64,000 bases of DNA from Massilia sp. Root133 (GCF_001426525.1 NZ_LMEW01000023.1:310001-374000), one strand, 5' to 3'; shown: positions 46,886-59,861, counted from the stretch's first letter. Numbers and translations: made by a program. Notes: generated by a model from the letters alone, not told the origin.

Positions 46886-47245
46886 TCAATCGCGCGAGCG
46901 CAGGTGCGTGAGTTCCTGCGCGACGGCGCGCGCGACGACCTGTTCGACCGTCACCTGCAGCCCGTCGCGCAATTCCGTCGCGAGCCGCGTCACCACGTGG
47001 TCCAGCACGGGCGCCATGCTGCTGCGGACCTGGTCTTCCAGTACCAGTTCGACGCGGTCCTGCAACCGGTCGAGCACGCGCGCGACGAGGCGTTCCTCGA
47101 GGGCGCGCCAGGCGTCGTCGTCGAGCTCGCGCGGCGCGGGCTGCCCGGGTTCGGGCTGGGCTTCGGCCGTGGGTGGCGGCGCGGTCTCGGCCACGACCTC
47201 GGTGAGGACGGGGATGCTTTCGTCGTTGAAGGGAATATCGCTCAT
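46886..47245 (-). CDS. DUF2486-like protein, coupled to holC
   Basis: Acidic, mostly helical protein of 119 residues. The N-terminus with SIPVLTEVV fits the DUF2486 family that follows holC in Burkholderiales. A Pro/Glu-rich linker is followed by two helices (DDDAWRALEERLVARVLDRLQDRVELVLEDQV and the AVAQELTHLR end). Its start overlaps the holC stop by four bases (ATGA), so the two are translationally coupled. The function is unknown; the conserved pairing suggests a link with DNA polymerase III chi or its partners. Confidence 0.85.
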   Translation of the reverse strand: MSDIPFNDESIPVLTEVVAETAPPPTAEAQPEPGQPAPRELDDDAWRALEERLVARVLDRLQDRVELVLEDQVRSSMAPVLDHVVTRLATELRDGLQVTVEQVVARAVAQELTHLRSRD

Positions 47246-47667
47246 GATTGTCCCGCCACGACGTGGGTCAACGGATAGGACTGCTTCTTGTAGGCGACGT
47301 AGCGCGCACGGCCGGCGGCGGCGTCTTCCTCGTCCGTCGAGATGATCTCGAACACGCGCGCGAACTGCTCGAAGCCGGCCGGCGTGCGGCGCGTCAGGTT
47401 TACGAGCATGTCGCGATGCGGCAGCTCGACCCGTTCGTCGGCCGTGACGATGACCGGCGTCTCCGGCGCGAGGGGATCGCCCGCCATCACGTGCGGGATG
47501 AAGTCGGTGCCGGACAGCGTCCACAGCGCCTCGTTCAGGGCTTCCGCCTGCGCCGGGCTGTCGGCCAGCAGGACGAGCTTCGCGCGCGCCGCGTACGCCT
47601 TGCGCGCGAGGCGGCAGACGTAGCTGAGCTTGTCGGGGATGTTGGTGTGGAAGTCGATCCGGGTCAT
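47242..47667 (-). CDS. holC: DNA polymerase III subunit chi
   Basis: Chi subunit of the clamp loader, joining the replisome to SSB through psi. The 141-residue protein starts MTRIDFHTNIPDKLSYVCRL and contains the WTLSGTDFIPH and FEIISTDEEDAAAGRARYV-type segments typical of the family. ATG 47667. A palindromic repeat lies just upstream in its leader region. It overlaps the DUF2486 gene. Confidence 0.93.
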   Translation of the reverse strand: MTRIDFHTNIPDKLSYVCRLARKAYAARAKLVLLADSPAQAEALNEALWTLSGTDFIPHVMAGDPLAPETPVIVTADERVELPHRDMLVNLTRRTPAGFEQFARVFEIISTDEEDAAAGRARYVAYKKQSYPLTHVVAGQS

Positions 47668-47688
47668 GTTAGCTCGGAGTATAAACCA

Positions 47689-47773
47689 CCGTCGCCCCCG
47701 CGCACGCGGGGGGCCAATTTTGCGCAGCCGGCGGCACGTGCAGACTTGGGTTCCCGCCTGCGCGGGAACGACG
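47689..47773. repeat. Double-hairpin palindromic repeat (short form) upstream of holC
   Basis: Ends CCGTCG and CGACG with hairpins around GCGCACGC and GCCTGCGC. It lies upstream of holC and downstream of the DUF4124/glutaredoxin gene on the same strand, so unlike most copies it is in a 5' region. Confidence 0.75.
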
Positions 47774-47814
47774 TGCTCGTGCTAACGATGAAATGAACAA
47801 TGTCGGCATTGTGC

Positions 47815-48429
47815 TCAGAACTGGAAATCCGGTGGCGCTTTCTTCGGCTGCGGCTGCTGGCGCGGCTGCTGCCGCTCCGCCTGCGCGGCTGCTTCGTCCG
47901 GCGCCGGTGGCGCCGGCAAGCGCGGCGGCGGCACCGGGGCGGCGGCCTCGCTGGCGCCGGTCCGGTAGCCCGGCGGCAGCATTGTCTTGCGTGGATAAGA
48001 CGCGGCATCGAGCGCTTCGTTCCACGTGCCGGCCGCGAAGCCCGTCACCGGGCGGTTGCCGACGACGAGCAGCGGCAGCTCGTCCTTGCCGCCGGCGCGG
48101 TGCAGCTGCTCGCGGTCTTCCGCCGTGTTCACGGTCTTTTCCGCGAACGGGATGCCGCGCGCGCGCAGCAGGGCGCGGCCCTGGTCGCAGGCGTCGCAGC
48201 GGGCCGTCGTGTACAAGGTCACGGGGTGGAGCTTCGCGGCGCGCGCCAGTTCGTACGGCAGCGACGGCGTCGCTTCCGGCCGGTTGTCGGGGCGCAGCAC
48301 CTGCGCCGTCCCCTTGGCCGGCGGCGTGTCGCTGTAATGCACGACGCCGGCCGCATCCTTCCACTTGTACGTCTGGCCGTGCGCGGCGGCAGCGGCGACG
48401 ACGAGTGCGAATGCGGCGACGGCGCGCAT
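47815..48429 (-). CDS. Exported DUF4124-glutaredoxin-like protein
   Basis: Predicted exported protein of 204 residues: signal peptide (about 1-19), a DUF4124 motif (YKWKDAAGVVHYSDTPP), then a glutaredoxin-like domain (VTLYTTARCDACDQGRALLRARGIPF, with a CDAC redox site, and a cis-Pro-like segment ELPLLVV). A Pro/Ala/Gln-rich tail of about 55 residues ends it. It could act in periplasmic thiol exchange, but this is inferred. It follows oligopeptidase A by five bases on the same strand, so the two form an operon. Confidence 0.87.
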   Translation of the reverse strand: MRAVAAFALVVAAAAAHGQTYKWKDAAGVVHYSDTPPAKGTAQVLRPDNRPEATPSLPYELARAAKLHPVTLYTTARCDACDQGRALLRARGIPFAEKTVNTAEDREQLHRAGGKDELPLLVVGNRPVTGFAAGTWNEALDAASYPRKTMLPPGYRTGASEAAAPVPPPRLPAPPAPDEAAAQAERQQPRQQPQPKKAPPDFQF

Positions 48430-48434
48430 ATTGC

Positions 48435-50519
<2,085 letters not shown>

Positions 50520-50578
50520 AGTTAGAGTCCTTTATTCAATCTCACCGCCATCTTACCCGGGCCGGCCATTGACAGGCG

Positions 50579-51436
50579 TTATGCGCGCTTGGCCACGCGC
50601 TCGGCCGACTCCAGCGTATTCATGAGCAGCATGGTGATGGTCATCGGACCCACGCCACCCGGCACCGGCGTGATGTGGCCGGCGACTTCCTTGACGCTGT
50701 CGAAGTCGACGTCGCCGCACAGCTTGCCTTCGTCGTTGCGGTTGATGCCCACGTCGATGACGATGGCGCCCGGCTTGACCATGTCGCCCGTCAGCGTGTT
50801 GCGGCGGCCGACGGCGGCCACGACGACGTCCGCCTGGCGGGTGTGGTAGCCCAGGTCCGGCGTACCGCTATGGCAGATGGTGACGGTGGCATTCTGTTGC
50901 AAGAGCAGCAGCGCCATCGGCTTGCCGACCGTGTTGCTGCGGCCGATCACGACGGCATGCTTGCCGCGCAGGTTCACGCCTGTCGTCTCGATCAGCTTCA
51001 TGCAGCCGTACGGGGTGCACGGGCGGAAGCCTTCCAGGCCGGCCATCAGTTCGCCGGCGGACAGCACCGAGTAGCCGTCCACGTCCTTGCTGGTGGCGAT
51101 GGCTTCGATGACTTTCGATGCATCGATGTGCTTCGGCAGCGGCATCTGCACGAGGATGCCGTGGATGGCCGGATCCGCGTTCAGCGCGGCGATACGGTCG
51201 AGCAGGGCCTGCTCGGAGAAATCGGCCTCGTACTTTTCCAGCACGGAGTGGAAGCCCACGTCGCCGCAGGCCTTGACCTTGTTGCGCACGTAGACGTGGC
51301 TGGCCGGATCGTCGCCGACGATGATCACGGCCAGGCCGGGCTGGTGGCCGGCAGCGGTGAGGGCGGCGGTGCGGGCGGCGATGTCGGCGCGCAGTTGTTG
51401 GGAAAGTTTGACTCCATCGATCAATTGGGCGGTCAT
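50579..51436 (-). CDS. folD: Methylenetetrahydrofolate dehydrogenase/cyclohydrolase
   Basis: Bifunctional NADP enzyme of one-carbon metabolism, 285 residues. Both FolD signatures are visible: the VGDDPASHVYVRNKVKACGDVG segment with the catalytic Lys, and PGGVGPMTITMLL at the end. GRSNTVGKPMALLLL forms part of the Rossmann fold. ATG 51436 begins at MTAQLIDG as usual; the longer frame has no conserved residues. It lies divergent from the pyruvate dehydrogenase operon, with a repeat element between. Confidence 0.97.
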   Translation of the reverse strand: MTAQLIDGVKLSQQLRADIAARTAALTAAGHQPGLAVIIVGDDPASHVYVRNKVKACGDVGFHSVLEKYEADFSEQALLDRIAALNADPAIHGILVQMPLPKHIDASKVIEAIATSKDVDGYSVLSAGELMAGLEGFRPCTPYGCMKLIETTGVNLRGKHAVVIGRSNTVGKPMALLLLQQNATVTICHSGTPDLGYHTRQADVVVAAVGRRNTLTGDMVKPGAIVIDVGINRNDEGKLCGDVDFDSVKEVAGHITPVPGGVGPMTITMLLMNTLESAERVAKRA

Positions 51437-51550
51437 GGCGGGGGCTCGTGTGCTGGACAAAAACGAAATTATAAGCGCCCAGAAGGGTATCGCGCGCCGC
51501 CCGGAGGCGTTCGTTGTCATATTTATCGACGTGCTTGTGCCGGCATGGGC

Positions 51551-51669
51551 ACGTCATTCCCGCGAAAGCGGGAATCCATGCTGATGATCGGAACTCGAAT
51601 ACATCGCAGGAATGCACCGTTGTCGACTTCGATGCCTCGGCATGGGTCCCCGCTTCCGCGGGGACGACG
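51551..51669. repeat. Double-hairpin palindromic repeat (long form)
   Basis: Hairpins around GCGAAAGC and GCTTCCGC with the inner sequence ATCGGAACTCGAAT, which also occurs with one difference in the copy at 44681. It lies in the folD/aceE divergent region, about 60 bp before the aceE promoter. Confidence 0.8.
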
Positions 51670-51727
51670 GTATGTTTATGCCAATCACATGGCGGCCATC
51701 TCACATTATGAAATCGAATATCATATT

Positions 51728-51756
51728 TTGAAAATTGCGTGTTCCACTGGTAGAAT
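51728..51756 (+). promoter_or_regulatory. Sigma70 promoter of the pyruvate dehydrogenase operon
   Basis: TTGAAA (51728-51733), a 17-bp spacer and TAGAAT (51751-51756). The leader of about 88 nt carries AAGGAG before the aceE start. Confidence 0.7.
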
Positions 51757-51850
51757 CGACAGGCTTTATTCAAGGGATAGTCTTTTCGCCACCAAACGTC
51801 CGTGACGAAATCAGGATCGGGTGGGGCACCACACTCAAGGAGACGTAGCA

Positions 51851-54547
<2,697 letters not shown>

Positions 54548-54560
54548 TGCTCAAGAGTTA

Positions 54561-54664
54561 CGTCGTTCCCGCGAACGCGGGAACCCATGCCGAGTATCCG
54601 GAGTTGCTGATGTATGCTACTCCGCTCAACTCAGCGTGGATCCCCGCGTTCGCGGGGATGACGG
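54561..54664. repeat. Double-hairpin palindromic repeat inside the PDH operon
   Basis: Hairpins around GCGAACGC and its complement GCGTTCGC. The two ends match each other almost fully, including the CCCATGC/GCGTGG flank. It lies between aceE and aceF, so it is transcribed within the operon. Confidence 0.85.
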
Positions 54665-54701
54665 CTCAGAAGCTAACGACAAAAATACGGAGTTAACAAA
54701 C

Positions 54702-56033
54702 ATGAGCATTGTGGAAGTCAAAGTCCCCGACATCGGTGACTTCAAGGAAGTCGAAATCATCGAGCTGATGGTCAAGCCGGGCGACACGATCAAGGTCGAC
54801 CAGTCGCTGATCACGGTGGAATCGGACAAGGCCAGCATGGAGATCCCGTCGAGCCATGCGGGCGTCGTCAAGGAGATGAAGGTCAAGGTCGGCGACAAGG
54901 TCGGCGAAGGCTCGCTCGTGCTGCTGCTCGAGGAAGCTGCCGGCGGCGCCGAAGCTGCTCCGGCCCCGGCACCTGCCGCCGCACCGGCACCGGCTCCGGC
55001 CGCAGCCGCAGCGCCTGCGCCGGCACCTGCTGCTGCACCTGCACCGGCTCCCGCCGCAGCGCCGGCACCTGCATCGACCGCCGCCGCCGCGCCGGCCGCG
55101 AGCTTCGCCTCGGCCCACGCCTCGCCGTCCGTGCGCAAGTTCGCGCGCGAACTGGGCGTCGACCTGAACAAGGTGAAGGGTTCCGGTCCGAAGGGCCGCA
55201 TCACCCAGCAGGACGTGCAGGGCTTCGTCAAGTCGGCGCTGGCCGCCGGCCCGACCGCGGCACCGGCAGGTGCGGGCGGTGGCGCAGGCCTGAACCTGCT
55301 GCCGTGGCCGTCGCTGGACTTCTCCAAGTTCGGCGAGACCGAAGCGCAGCCGCTGTCGCGCATCAAGAAGATCTCCGGCCCGAACCTGCACCGCAACTGG
55401 GTCATGATCCCGCACGTGACGCAGTTCGAAGAAGCCGACGTCACCGACCTGGAAGACCTGCGCGTCGAATCGAATGCCGCGTATGCGAAAGCCAAGTCGC
55501 CGGTCAAGCTGACCATGCTGGCGTTCGTGATCAAGGCCTCCGTTGCCGCGCTGAAGAAGTTCCCGAACTTTAACGCGTCGCTGGACGAAGCAAACGGCCA
55601 GCTGATCCTCAAGAAGTACTACAACATCGGCTTCGCGGCCGACACGCCGAACGGCCTGGTCGTCCCGGTCATCAAGGACGCCGACAAGAAGTCCGTGTCG
55701 CAGATCGCCACCGAAATGGGCGAGCTGTCCGCACAGGCGCGCGAAGGCAAGCTGTCGCCGGCCAACATGCAGGGCGCGACCTTCACGATCTCGTCGCTGG
55801 GTGGCCTGGGCGGTACCGCGTTCACCCCGATCATCAACGCGCCGGAAGTCGCGATCCTGGGCCTGTCCAAGTCCTCGATGAAGCCGGTGTGGGACGGTAA
55901 AGCTTTCCAGCCGCGCCTGATGCTGCCGCTGTCGCTGTCGTTCGATCACCGCGTGATCGACGGTGCCGCCGGCGCCCGCTTCACGACCTACCTGGCCGAT
56001 GTCCTGGCCGACCTGCGCAAGACGCTGCTGTAA
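54702..56033 (+). CDS. aceF: Pyruvate dehydrogenase E2, dihydrolipoyl acetyltransferase
   Basis: Core of the pyruvate dehydrogenase complex, 443 residues. One lipoyl domain (1-77, lipoyl Lys in ESDKASM) is followed by an Ala/Pro-rich linker and a peripheral-subunit-binding domain (about 140-178, PSVRKFARELGVDLNKVKG), then a second linker and the acyltransferase domain with the active His in DHRVIDG (about 416). E. coli AceF has three lipoyl domains, so this short form fits other betaproteobacteria. ATG 54702 with GGAG upstream. It lies behind aceE and 9 bp before lpdA. Confidence 0.97.
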   Translation: MSIVEVKVPDIGDFKEVEIIELMVKPGDTIKVDQSLITVESDKASMEIPSSHAGVVKEMKVKVGDKVGEGSLVLLLEEAAGGAEAAPAPAPAAAPAPAPAAAAAPAPAPAAAPAPAPAAAPAPASTAAAAPAASFASAHASPSVRKFARELGVDLNKVKGSGPKGRITQQDVQGFVKSALAAGPTAAPAGAGGGAGLNLLPWPSLDFSKFGETEAQPLSRIKKISGPNLHRNWVMIPHVTQFEEADVTDLEDLRVESNAAYAKAKSPVKLTMLAFVIKASVAALKKFPNFNASLDEANGQLILKKYYNIGFAADTPNGLVVPVIKDADKKSVSQIATEMGELSAQAREGKLSPANMQGATFTISSLGGLGGTAFTPIINAPEVAILGLSKSSMKPVWDGKAFQPRLMLPLSLSFDHRVIDGAAGARFTTYLADVLADLRKTLL

Positions 56034-56042
56034 GGAGAGCCC

Positions 56043-57860
56043 ATGAGCACCGTTGAAGTCAAAGTCCCGAATATCGGCGATTTCAAGGAAGTCGAAATCA
56101 TCGAACTGATGGTCAAGCCCGGCGACACCATCAAGGTCGACCAGTCGCTGGTCACTGTCGAATCGGACAAGGCCAGCATGGAGATCCCGTCGACCCACGC
56201 CGGCGTCGTGCAGGAACTGAAGGTCAAGGTCGGCGACAAGGTGAGCGAAGGCTCGCTGCTGCTGACCGTCGACGACGCCGGCGCGGGCGCTGCCGCTGCG
56301 CCTGCGGCCGCCGCTGCACCGGCTGCAGCCGAACAGGCACCGGCCAACAAGCCGGCCGATTCGTACGCACCGGCCCACCCGACCCCGTCGGCACCGGCCG
56401 CACCCATCCCGAACGCGGCCAGCTACAGCGGCCCGGTCGACGTCGAATGCGAGATGATGGTGCTGGGCGCCGGCCCCGGCGGCTACTCGGCCGCGTTCCG
56501 CTCGGCCGACCTGGGCATGAACACCGTCCTCGTCGAGAAGTACGCGACGCTGGGCGGCGTGTGCCTGAACGTGGGCTGCATCCCGTCCAAGGCGCTGCTG
56601 CACGTGGCGCACATCATGGACGAGACGGCGCACATGGCCGATCTCGGCGTGTCGTTCGCCAAGCCGGACGTCGACATCGACAAGCTGCGCGCGTACAAGG
56701 ACAAGGTCATCAAGACGATGACGGGCGGCCTGGCCGGCATGGCCAAGGCGCGCAAGGTCAACGTCGTGCAGGGCGTCGGACAATTCCTGAGCCCGAACCA
56801 CATCGAAGTGACCGGACCCGATGGCGCCAAGAAGGTCGTCGCGTTCCAGAAGGCGATCATCGCGGCCGGTTCGGCCGTCGTGAAGCTGCCGTTCGTGCCG
56901 GAAGATCCGCGCATCGTCGACTCCACCGGCGCGCTGGAACTGCGCCAGGTGCCGAAGCGCATGCTCGTCATCGGCGGCGGCATCATCGGCCTCGAAATGG
57001 CGACCGTGTACTCGACGCTGGGTGCGCGCATCGACGTCGTCGAGATGATGGATGGCCTGATGCAGGGCGCGGACCGCGAGGCCGTCAAGGTCTGGCAGAA
57101 GTTCAACGCGTCGCGCTTCGACAACATCATGTTGAAGACCAAGACCGTCGGCGTGGAAGCGCTGCCGGAAGGGATCAAGGTCACGTTCGAAGCCGCCGAG
57201 GCAGGCCAGCCGGCACCGGAAGCGCAGGTCTACGACCTCGTGCTGGTGGCCGTGGGCCGCAGCCCGAACGGCAAGAAGATCGGCGCGGAAGCAGCGGGCG
57301 TGTCGGTCACCGACCGCGGCTTCATCCCGGTCGACGGCCAGATGCGCACCAACGTGCCGCACATCTTCGCCATCGGCGACCTGGTGGGCCAGCCGATGCT
57401 GGCGCACAAGGCCGTGCATGAAGCCCACGTCGCCGCGGAAGCCGCGCATGGCGAGAAGGCCTATTTCGATGCGAAGGTGATCCCGTCGGTCGCGTACACC
57501 GATCCGGAAGTGGCATGGGTCGGCCTGACCGAAGACGAAGCGAAAGCCAAGGGCATCAAGGTCGAGAAGGGCCACTTCCCGTGGGCCGCATCGGGCCGCG
57601 CCGTCGCCAACGGCCGCTCGGAAGGCTTCACGAAGCTGCTGTTCGACGCCGAGACCCACCGCATCATCGGCGGCACGATCGTCGGCACGAGCGCCGGCGA
57701 CATGATCGGCGAAGTCGCGCTGGCCATCGAGATGGGCGCGGACGGCGTGGACATCGGCAAGACGATCCACCCGCACCCGACCCTCGGCGAGTCGATCGGC
57801 ATGGCGGCAGAAGCCTACGAAGGCGTTTGCACCGACCTGCCGCCGCCGCGCAAGCGCTGA
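56043..57860 (+). CDS. lpdA: Dihydrolipoamide dehydrogenase (E3) with N-terminal lipoyl domain
   Basis: Flavoprotein that reoxidises the lipoyl groups of E2. The 605-residue protein is longer than usual E3 because residues 1-77 are a lipoyl domain almost identical to that of AceF (ESDKASM). An Ala/Pro linker follows, and then the disulfide-reductase domains: FAD site GAGPGGYSAAFR, redox disulfide CLNVGCIPS, NAD site GGGIIGLE, GDL and the C-terminal HPHPTLGE with the active His. Such lipoyl-E3 proteins are known in Neisseria and Burkholderia. A terminator follows. Confidence 0.97.
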   Translation: MSTVEVKVPNIGDFKEVEIIELMVKPGDTIKVDQSLVTVESDKASMEIPSTHAGVVQELKVKVGDKVSEGSLLLTVDDAGAGAAAAPAAAAAPAAAEQAPANKPADSYAPAHPTPSAPAAPIPNAASYSGPVDVECEMMVLGAGPGGYSAAFRSADLGMNTVLVEKYATLGGVCLNVGCIPSKALLHVAHIMDETAHMADLGVSFAKPDVDIDKLRAYKDKVIKTMTGGLAGMAKARKVNVVQGVGQFLSPNHIEVTGPDGAKKVVAFQKAIIAAGSAVVKLPFVPEDPRIVDSTGALELRQVPKRMLVIGGGIIGLEMATVYSTLGARIDVVEMMDGLMQGADREAVKVWQKFNASRFDNIMLKTKTVGVEALPEGIKVTFEAAEAGQPAPEAQVYDLVLVAVGRSPNGKKIGAEAAGVSVTDRGFIPVDGQMRTNVPHIFAIGDLVGQPMLAHKAVHEAHVAAEAAHGEKAYFDAKVIPSVAYTDPEVAWVGLTEDEAKAKGIKVEKGHFPWAASGRAVANGRSEGFTKLLFDAETHRIIGGTIVGTSAGDMIGEVALAIEMGADGVDIGKTIHPHPTLGESIGMAAEAYEGVCTDLPPPRKR

Positions 57861-57885
57861 TCCAGGCGCCGCACGTCGTAACAAG

Positions 57886-57911
57886 CCGGGACCATGTGTC
57901 CCGGTTTTTTT
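57886..57911 (+). terminator. Intrinsic terminator of the PDH operon
   Basis: CCGGGAC-CATGT-GTCCCGG followed by seven T residues, 25 bp after the lpdA stop. A second copy of the same hairpin occurs at 59127. Confidence 0.9.
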
Positions 57912-58935
57912 ATTCCTGGAGCCGGCGTTGCAGCATGTCCTTCGCCACCGCAAGCGCGTTGTCCGGCGTCGCCGCGACATCCGGTGCGACGCCCACGCCT
58001 TCCCAGTTGGTATGGGTAATGGGACTGATGGTGCGTGCATTGGGTATCGCGGCAAAAAAATGGTCCGCAAGGCGGAAGGGACGTGTGGGGTGGGCACCGC
58101 CCCAGGTCCGCTCGCCGATCACGGTAGCGCGTTTCAGTGCCTGCATCGTGTACGCGAAGTCTTCGCCGGCCGACATCGTGCCGGGACCAGCCAGGATCAG
58201 GACCGGCTTCTTGCCGCCATAGCGCTTGCCGCCCAGCTGATCGACCGACCAATGCTGCGTGGCGACGCCGGTATCGCGCTCCCAGATGTCGTTGAGCCGC
58301 GTACGCCCATCGACGAAATAGCTGACCAGCAAAGCCACCCCGTCTGGCGTGCCGCCGTGGTTGTTGCGCAGGTCGACGATGAGGCCATCGGTGTCGGCGA
58401 GCTTGTCCATCGCTGCCGCATATTTTGCGGCCACCAGGAACGGCGGCGGGAAGCCGGAAATTTCCAGATAGCCGATCCTGGGGTTCAGGTGATCGACTTT
58501 TTCCACGCCAAGGCTGGACGCGAGGATACGCTGGCGCACCTCAGGGGGCGCGATGCGTTCCCACTCGGCCAGCGACGTGGGGCGCGGTCCGACTTCACGG
58601 TCGGGCGGCACCAGACCGGGGTCGAATCCCACGAACAAGTGCTTGTCATGAAGGACGTCGGCAAGGTCGGCCGAGAGCTGTTTTGCCAGTTGTTCGCCAT
58701 CCGTGATCCCATCGTACTTGCCGTCGCGCTGGCGCTGGCGCAGGACCGTCCCGACTTGCCTGGCCTTGTCGGGAAAGACGTAGTGATCGTTCAGCTTTGC
58801 CACGAGCGCATCGATCGCTTGCACGCGCATCGCGCTGTCGACGGCAACCTTGGGCGGCGGCTCGGGCGTGGCGGCGCAGGCGCCGAACGTGGCGAGCAGC
58901 AGCAAGCACGGTACGACGATCCACTTCTTTTTCAT
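57910..58935 (-). CDS. Exported S41-family peptidase
   Basis: Predicted lipoprotein or exported serine peptidase of 341 residues. An N-terminal signal with the lipobox-like FGAC ends near residue 20. This is followed by an IRBP-type N-terminal helical domain (about 38-115) and an S41 catalytic domain with the GLIVDLRNNHGG segment, the nucleophile Ser in GPGTMSAGEDFAY (about residue 252) and a later IGERTWGGAHP. The short form without PDZ resembles IRBP/tricorn-like S41 proteins. It is divergent from the 59.2 kb region and convergent with lpdA; its 3' end touches the lpdA terminator. See the finding on duplicated flanks. Confidence 0.87.
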   Translation of the reverse strand: MKKKWIVVPCLLLLATFGACAATPEPPPKVAVDSAMRVQAIDALVAKLNDHYVFPDKARQVGTVLRQRQRDGKYDGITDGEQLAKQLSADLADVLHDKHLFVGFDPGLVPPDREVGPRPTSLAEWERIAPPEVRQRILASSLGVEKVDHLNPRIGYLEISGFPPPFLVAAKYAAAMDKLADTDGLIVDLRNNHGGTPDGVALLVSYFVDGRTRLNDIWERDTGVATQHWSVDQLGGKRYGGKKPVLILAGPGTMSAGEDFAYTMQALKRATVIGERTWGGAHPTRPFRLADHFFAAIPNARTISPITHTNWEGVGVAPDVAATPDNALAVAKDMLQRRLQE

Positions 58936-59011
58936 GTTTTTCCTTTGGCAGTGAGTTCGAGTCGATGTCTTCCTGGTATGAGCAGCGAAGCGAAATCAGA
59001 GTAGCACAAAA

Positions 59012-59030
59012 ATTGCTAGTTCATAGCAAT
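59012..59030. promoter_or_regulatory. Palindrome upstream of the S41 peptidase gene
   Basis: ATTGCTA-GTTCA-TAGCAAT is a perfect inverted repeat in AT-rich DNA 77 bp before the S41 ATG, with another TTGCTAA nearby at 59036-59042. Candidate operator; no regulator is adjacent. Confidence 0.4.
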
Positions 59031-59086
59031 GTATTTTGCTAATTGATTGATATGCATGTGGAGTGCCCGTGGGCCGCTCGTCGGCA

Positions 59087-59151
59087 CGCAAGCGCTGATT
59101 GAGGCGTGACGAGGCTGTAGAGGAAACCGGGACCATGTGTCCCGGCTTTTT
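59087..59151 (+). repeat. Second copy of the lpdA 3' end and terminator
   Basis: CGCAAGCGCTGAT (59087-59099, the last lpdA codons and stop) and the hairpin CCGGGACCATGTGTCCCGG (59127-59145) with T tract match 57849-57861 and 57886-57904. On the plus strand it terminates nothing visible, as the gene upstream is on the minus strand. Confidence 0.75.
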
Positions 59152-59229
59152 ATCGATGATTGCGGTACCTTCGATTTCTCAGGTAGCCGGCAGAAGCAGG
59201 AAAGAAGGGTTGACGGACAGTGCGACGGA

Positions 59230-59526
59230 TCAGTGGCAGGAACCCATGCACGACGTCATCGTCTGCTGATACGCCTGATCGTATGCAGCCTGAATCTGTG
59301 GAACCTTGCCGTTCATGCAGTTGTTAACGTCCTGGCCGTAATAATGGGCAGTGCAGTATGCCAACGCATCCTTTTCCGCCAGCTTTGCCGCGTTATACCC
59401 TGCCTGGCCCGCAGCATTCTGGCAAACGGTGTTGCAGTCCGTGGCCTGGGCCGGGATTGCAATTGCCGCGAATGCCGCGACTGCAGCGGCGATATATTTT
59501 TTAGAGTGAGTCGACAAAAAATTCAT
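59230..59526 (-). CDS. Small exported six-cysteine protein with CX3C pairs
   Basis: Not a family I recognise. The 98-residue precursor has a signal peptide (about 1-28, ending AQA), giving a mature protein of about 70 residues. It has six Cys arranged as CNTVC near the N-terminus, two single Cys (AYC, NNC) and a C-terminal CMGSCH. Two CX3C motifs with helical residues between them suggest a disulfide-stapled helical hairpin. The ATG follows GGAGG. A leader with two alternative hairpins lies upstream. The function is unknown. Confidence 0.7.
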   Translation of the reverse strand: MNFLSTHSKKYIAAAVAAFAAIAIPAQATDCNTVCQNAAGQAGYNAAKLAEKDALAYCTAHYYGQDVNNCMNGKVPQIQAAYDQAYQQTMTSCMGSCH

Positions 59527-59555
59527 TTAGAAAAGCCTCCAAGAATTTTCGAAAT

Positions 59556-59591
59556 GGCGATGGCGGGTTTGCCATCGGTGAGTAAATCGCC
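59556..59591 (-). promoter_or_regulatory. Mutually exclusive hairpins in the leader of the six-Cys gene
   Basis: On the minus strand, GATGGC/GCCATC (59559-59564 with 59571-59576) and GGCGAT/ATCGCC (59556-59561 with 59586-59591) share the bases 59559-59561, so only one can form. They lie about 20 nt before the ribosome site. Could be an RNA switch or chance. Confidence 0.3.
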
Positions 59592-59861
59592 GCAGGACAT
59601 GCAATATGCATCGGGCCGCGACCCGGCTATGAAAAAAACCTGTTCGGCATTTGCATAGTCGAAAACAAATTGTATTTCGTAATTTTTTTAAAAACGTCAT
59701 ACAATTTCACAATTGAGCATGAATTTTTAGTATGTTCGCCTTCGGATTTTGTCAAACGACGGAAGGAGAAAGTCCATAAAGGTGACGGCCCAATTTTTAC
59801 GAATTTTTTGCAAGCGATCCATTAGACTGGCCCTGTTACCAGGTTTTGAAGAGGATATGCA

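Noticed and set aside
54950..55110. GC-rich tandem-like repeats in aceF
   Set aside because: They encode the normal Ala/Pro-rich flexible linker of E2.
54693..58097. Minus-strand open frame of more than 1100 codons opposite aceF and lpdA
   Set aside because: It spans two certain genes and a terminator; composition is that of an antisense frame.
59556..59591. c-di-GMP (GEMM) riboswitch in the leader of the six-Cys gene
   Set aside because: A GGCAAAC-like stretch is present, but the rest of the GEMM consensus is missing.
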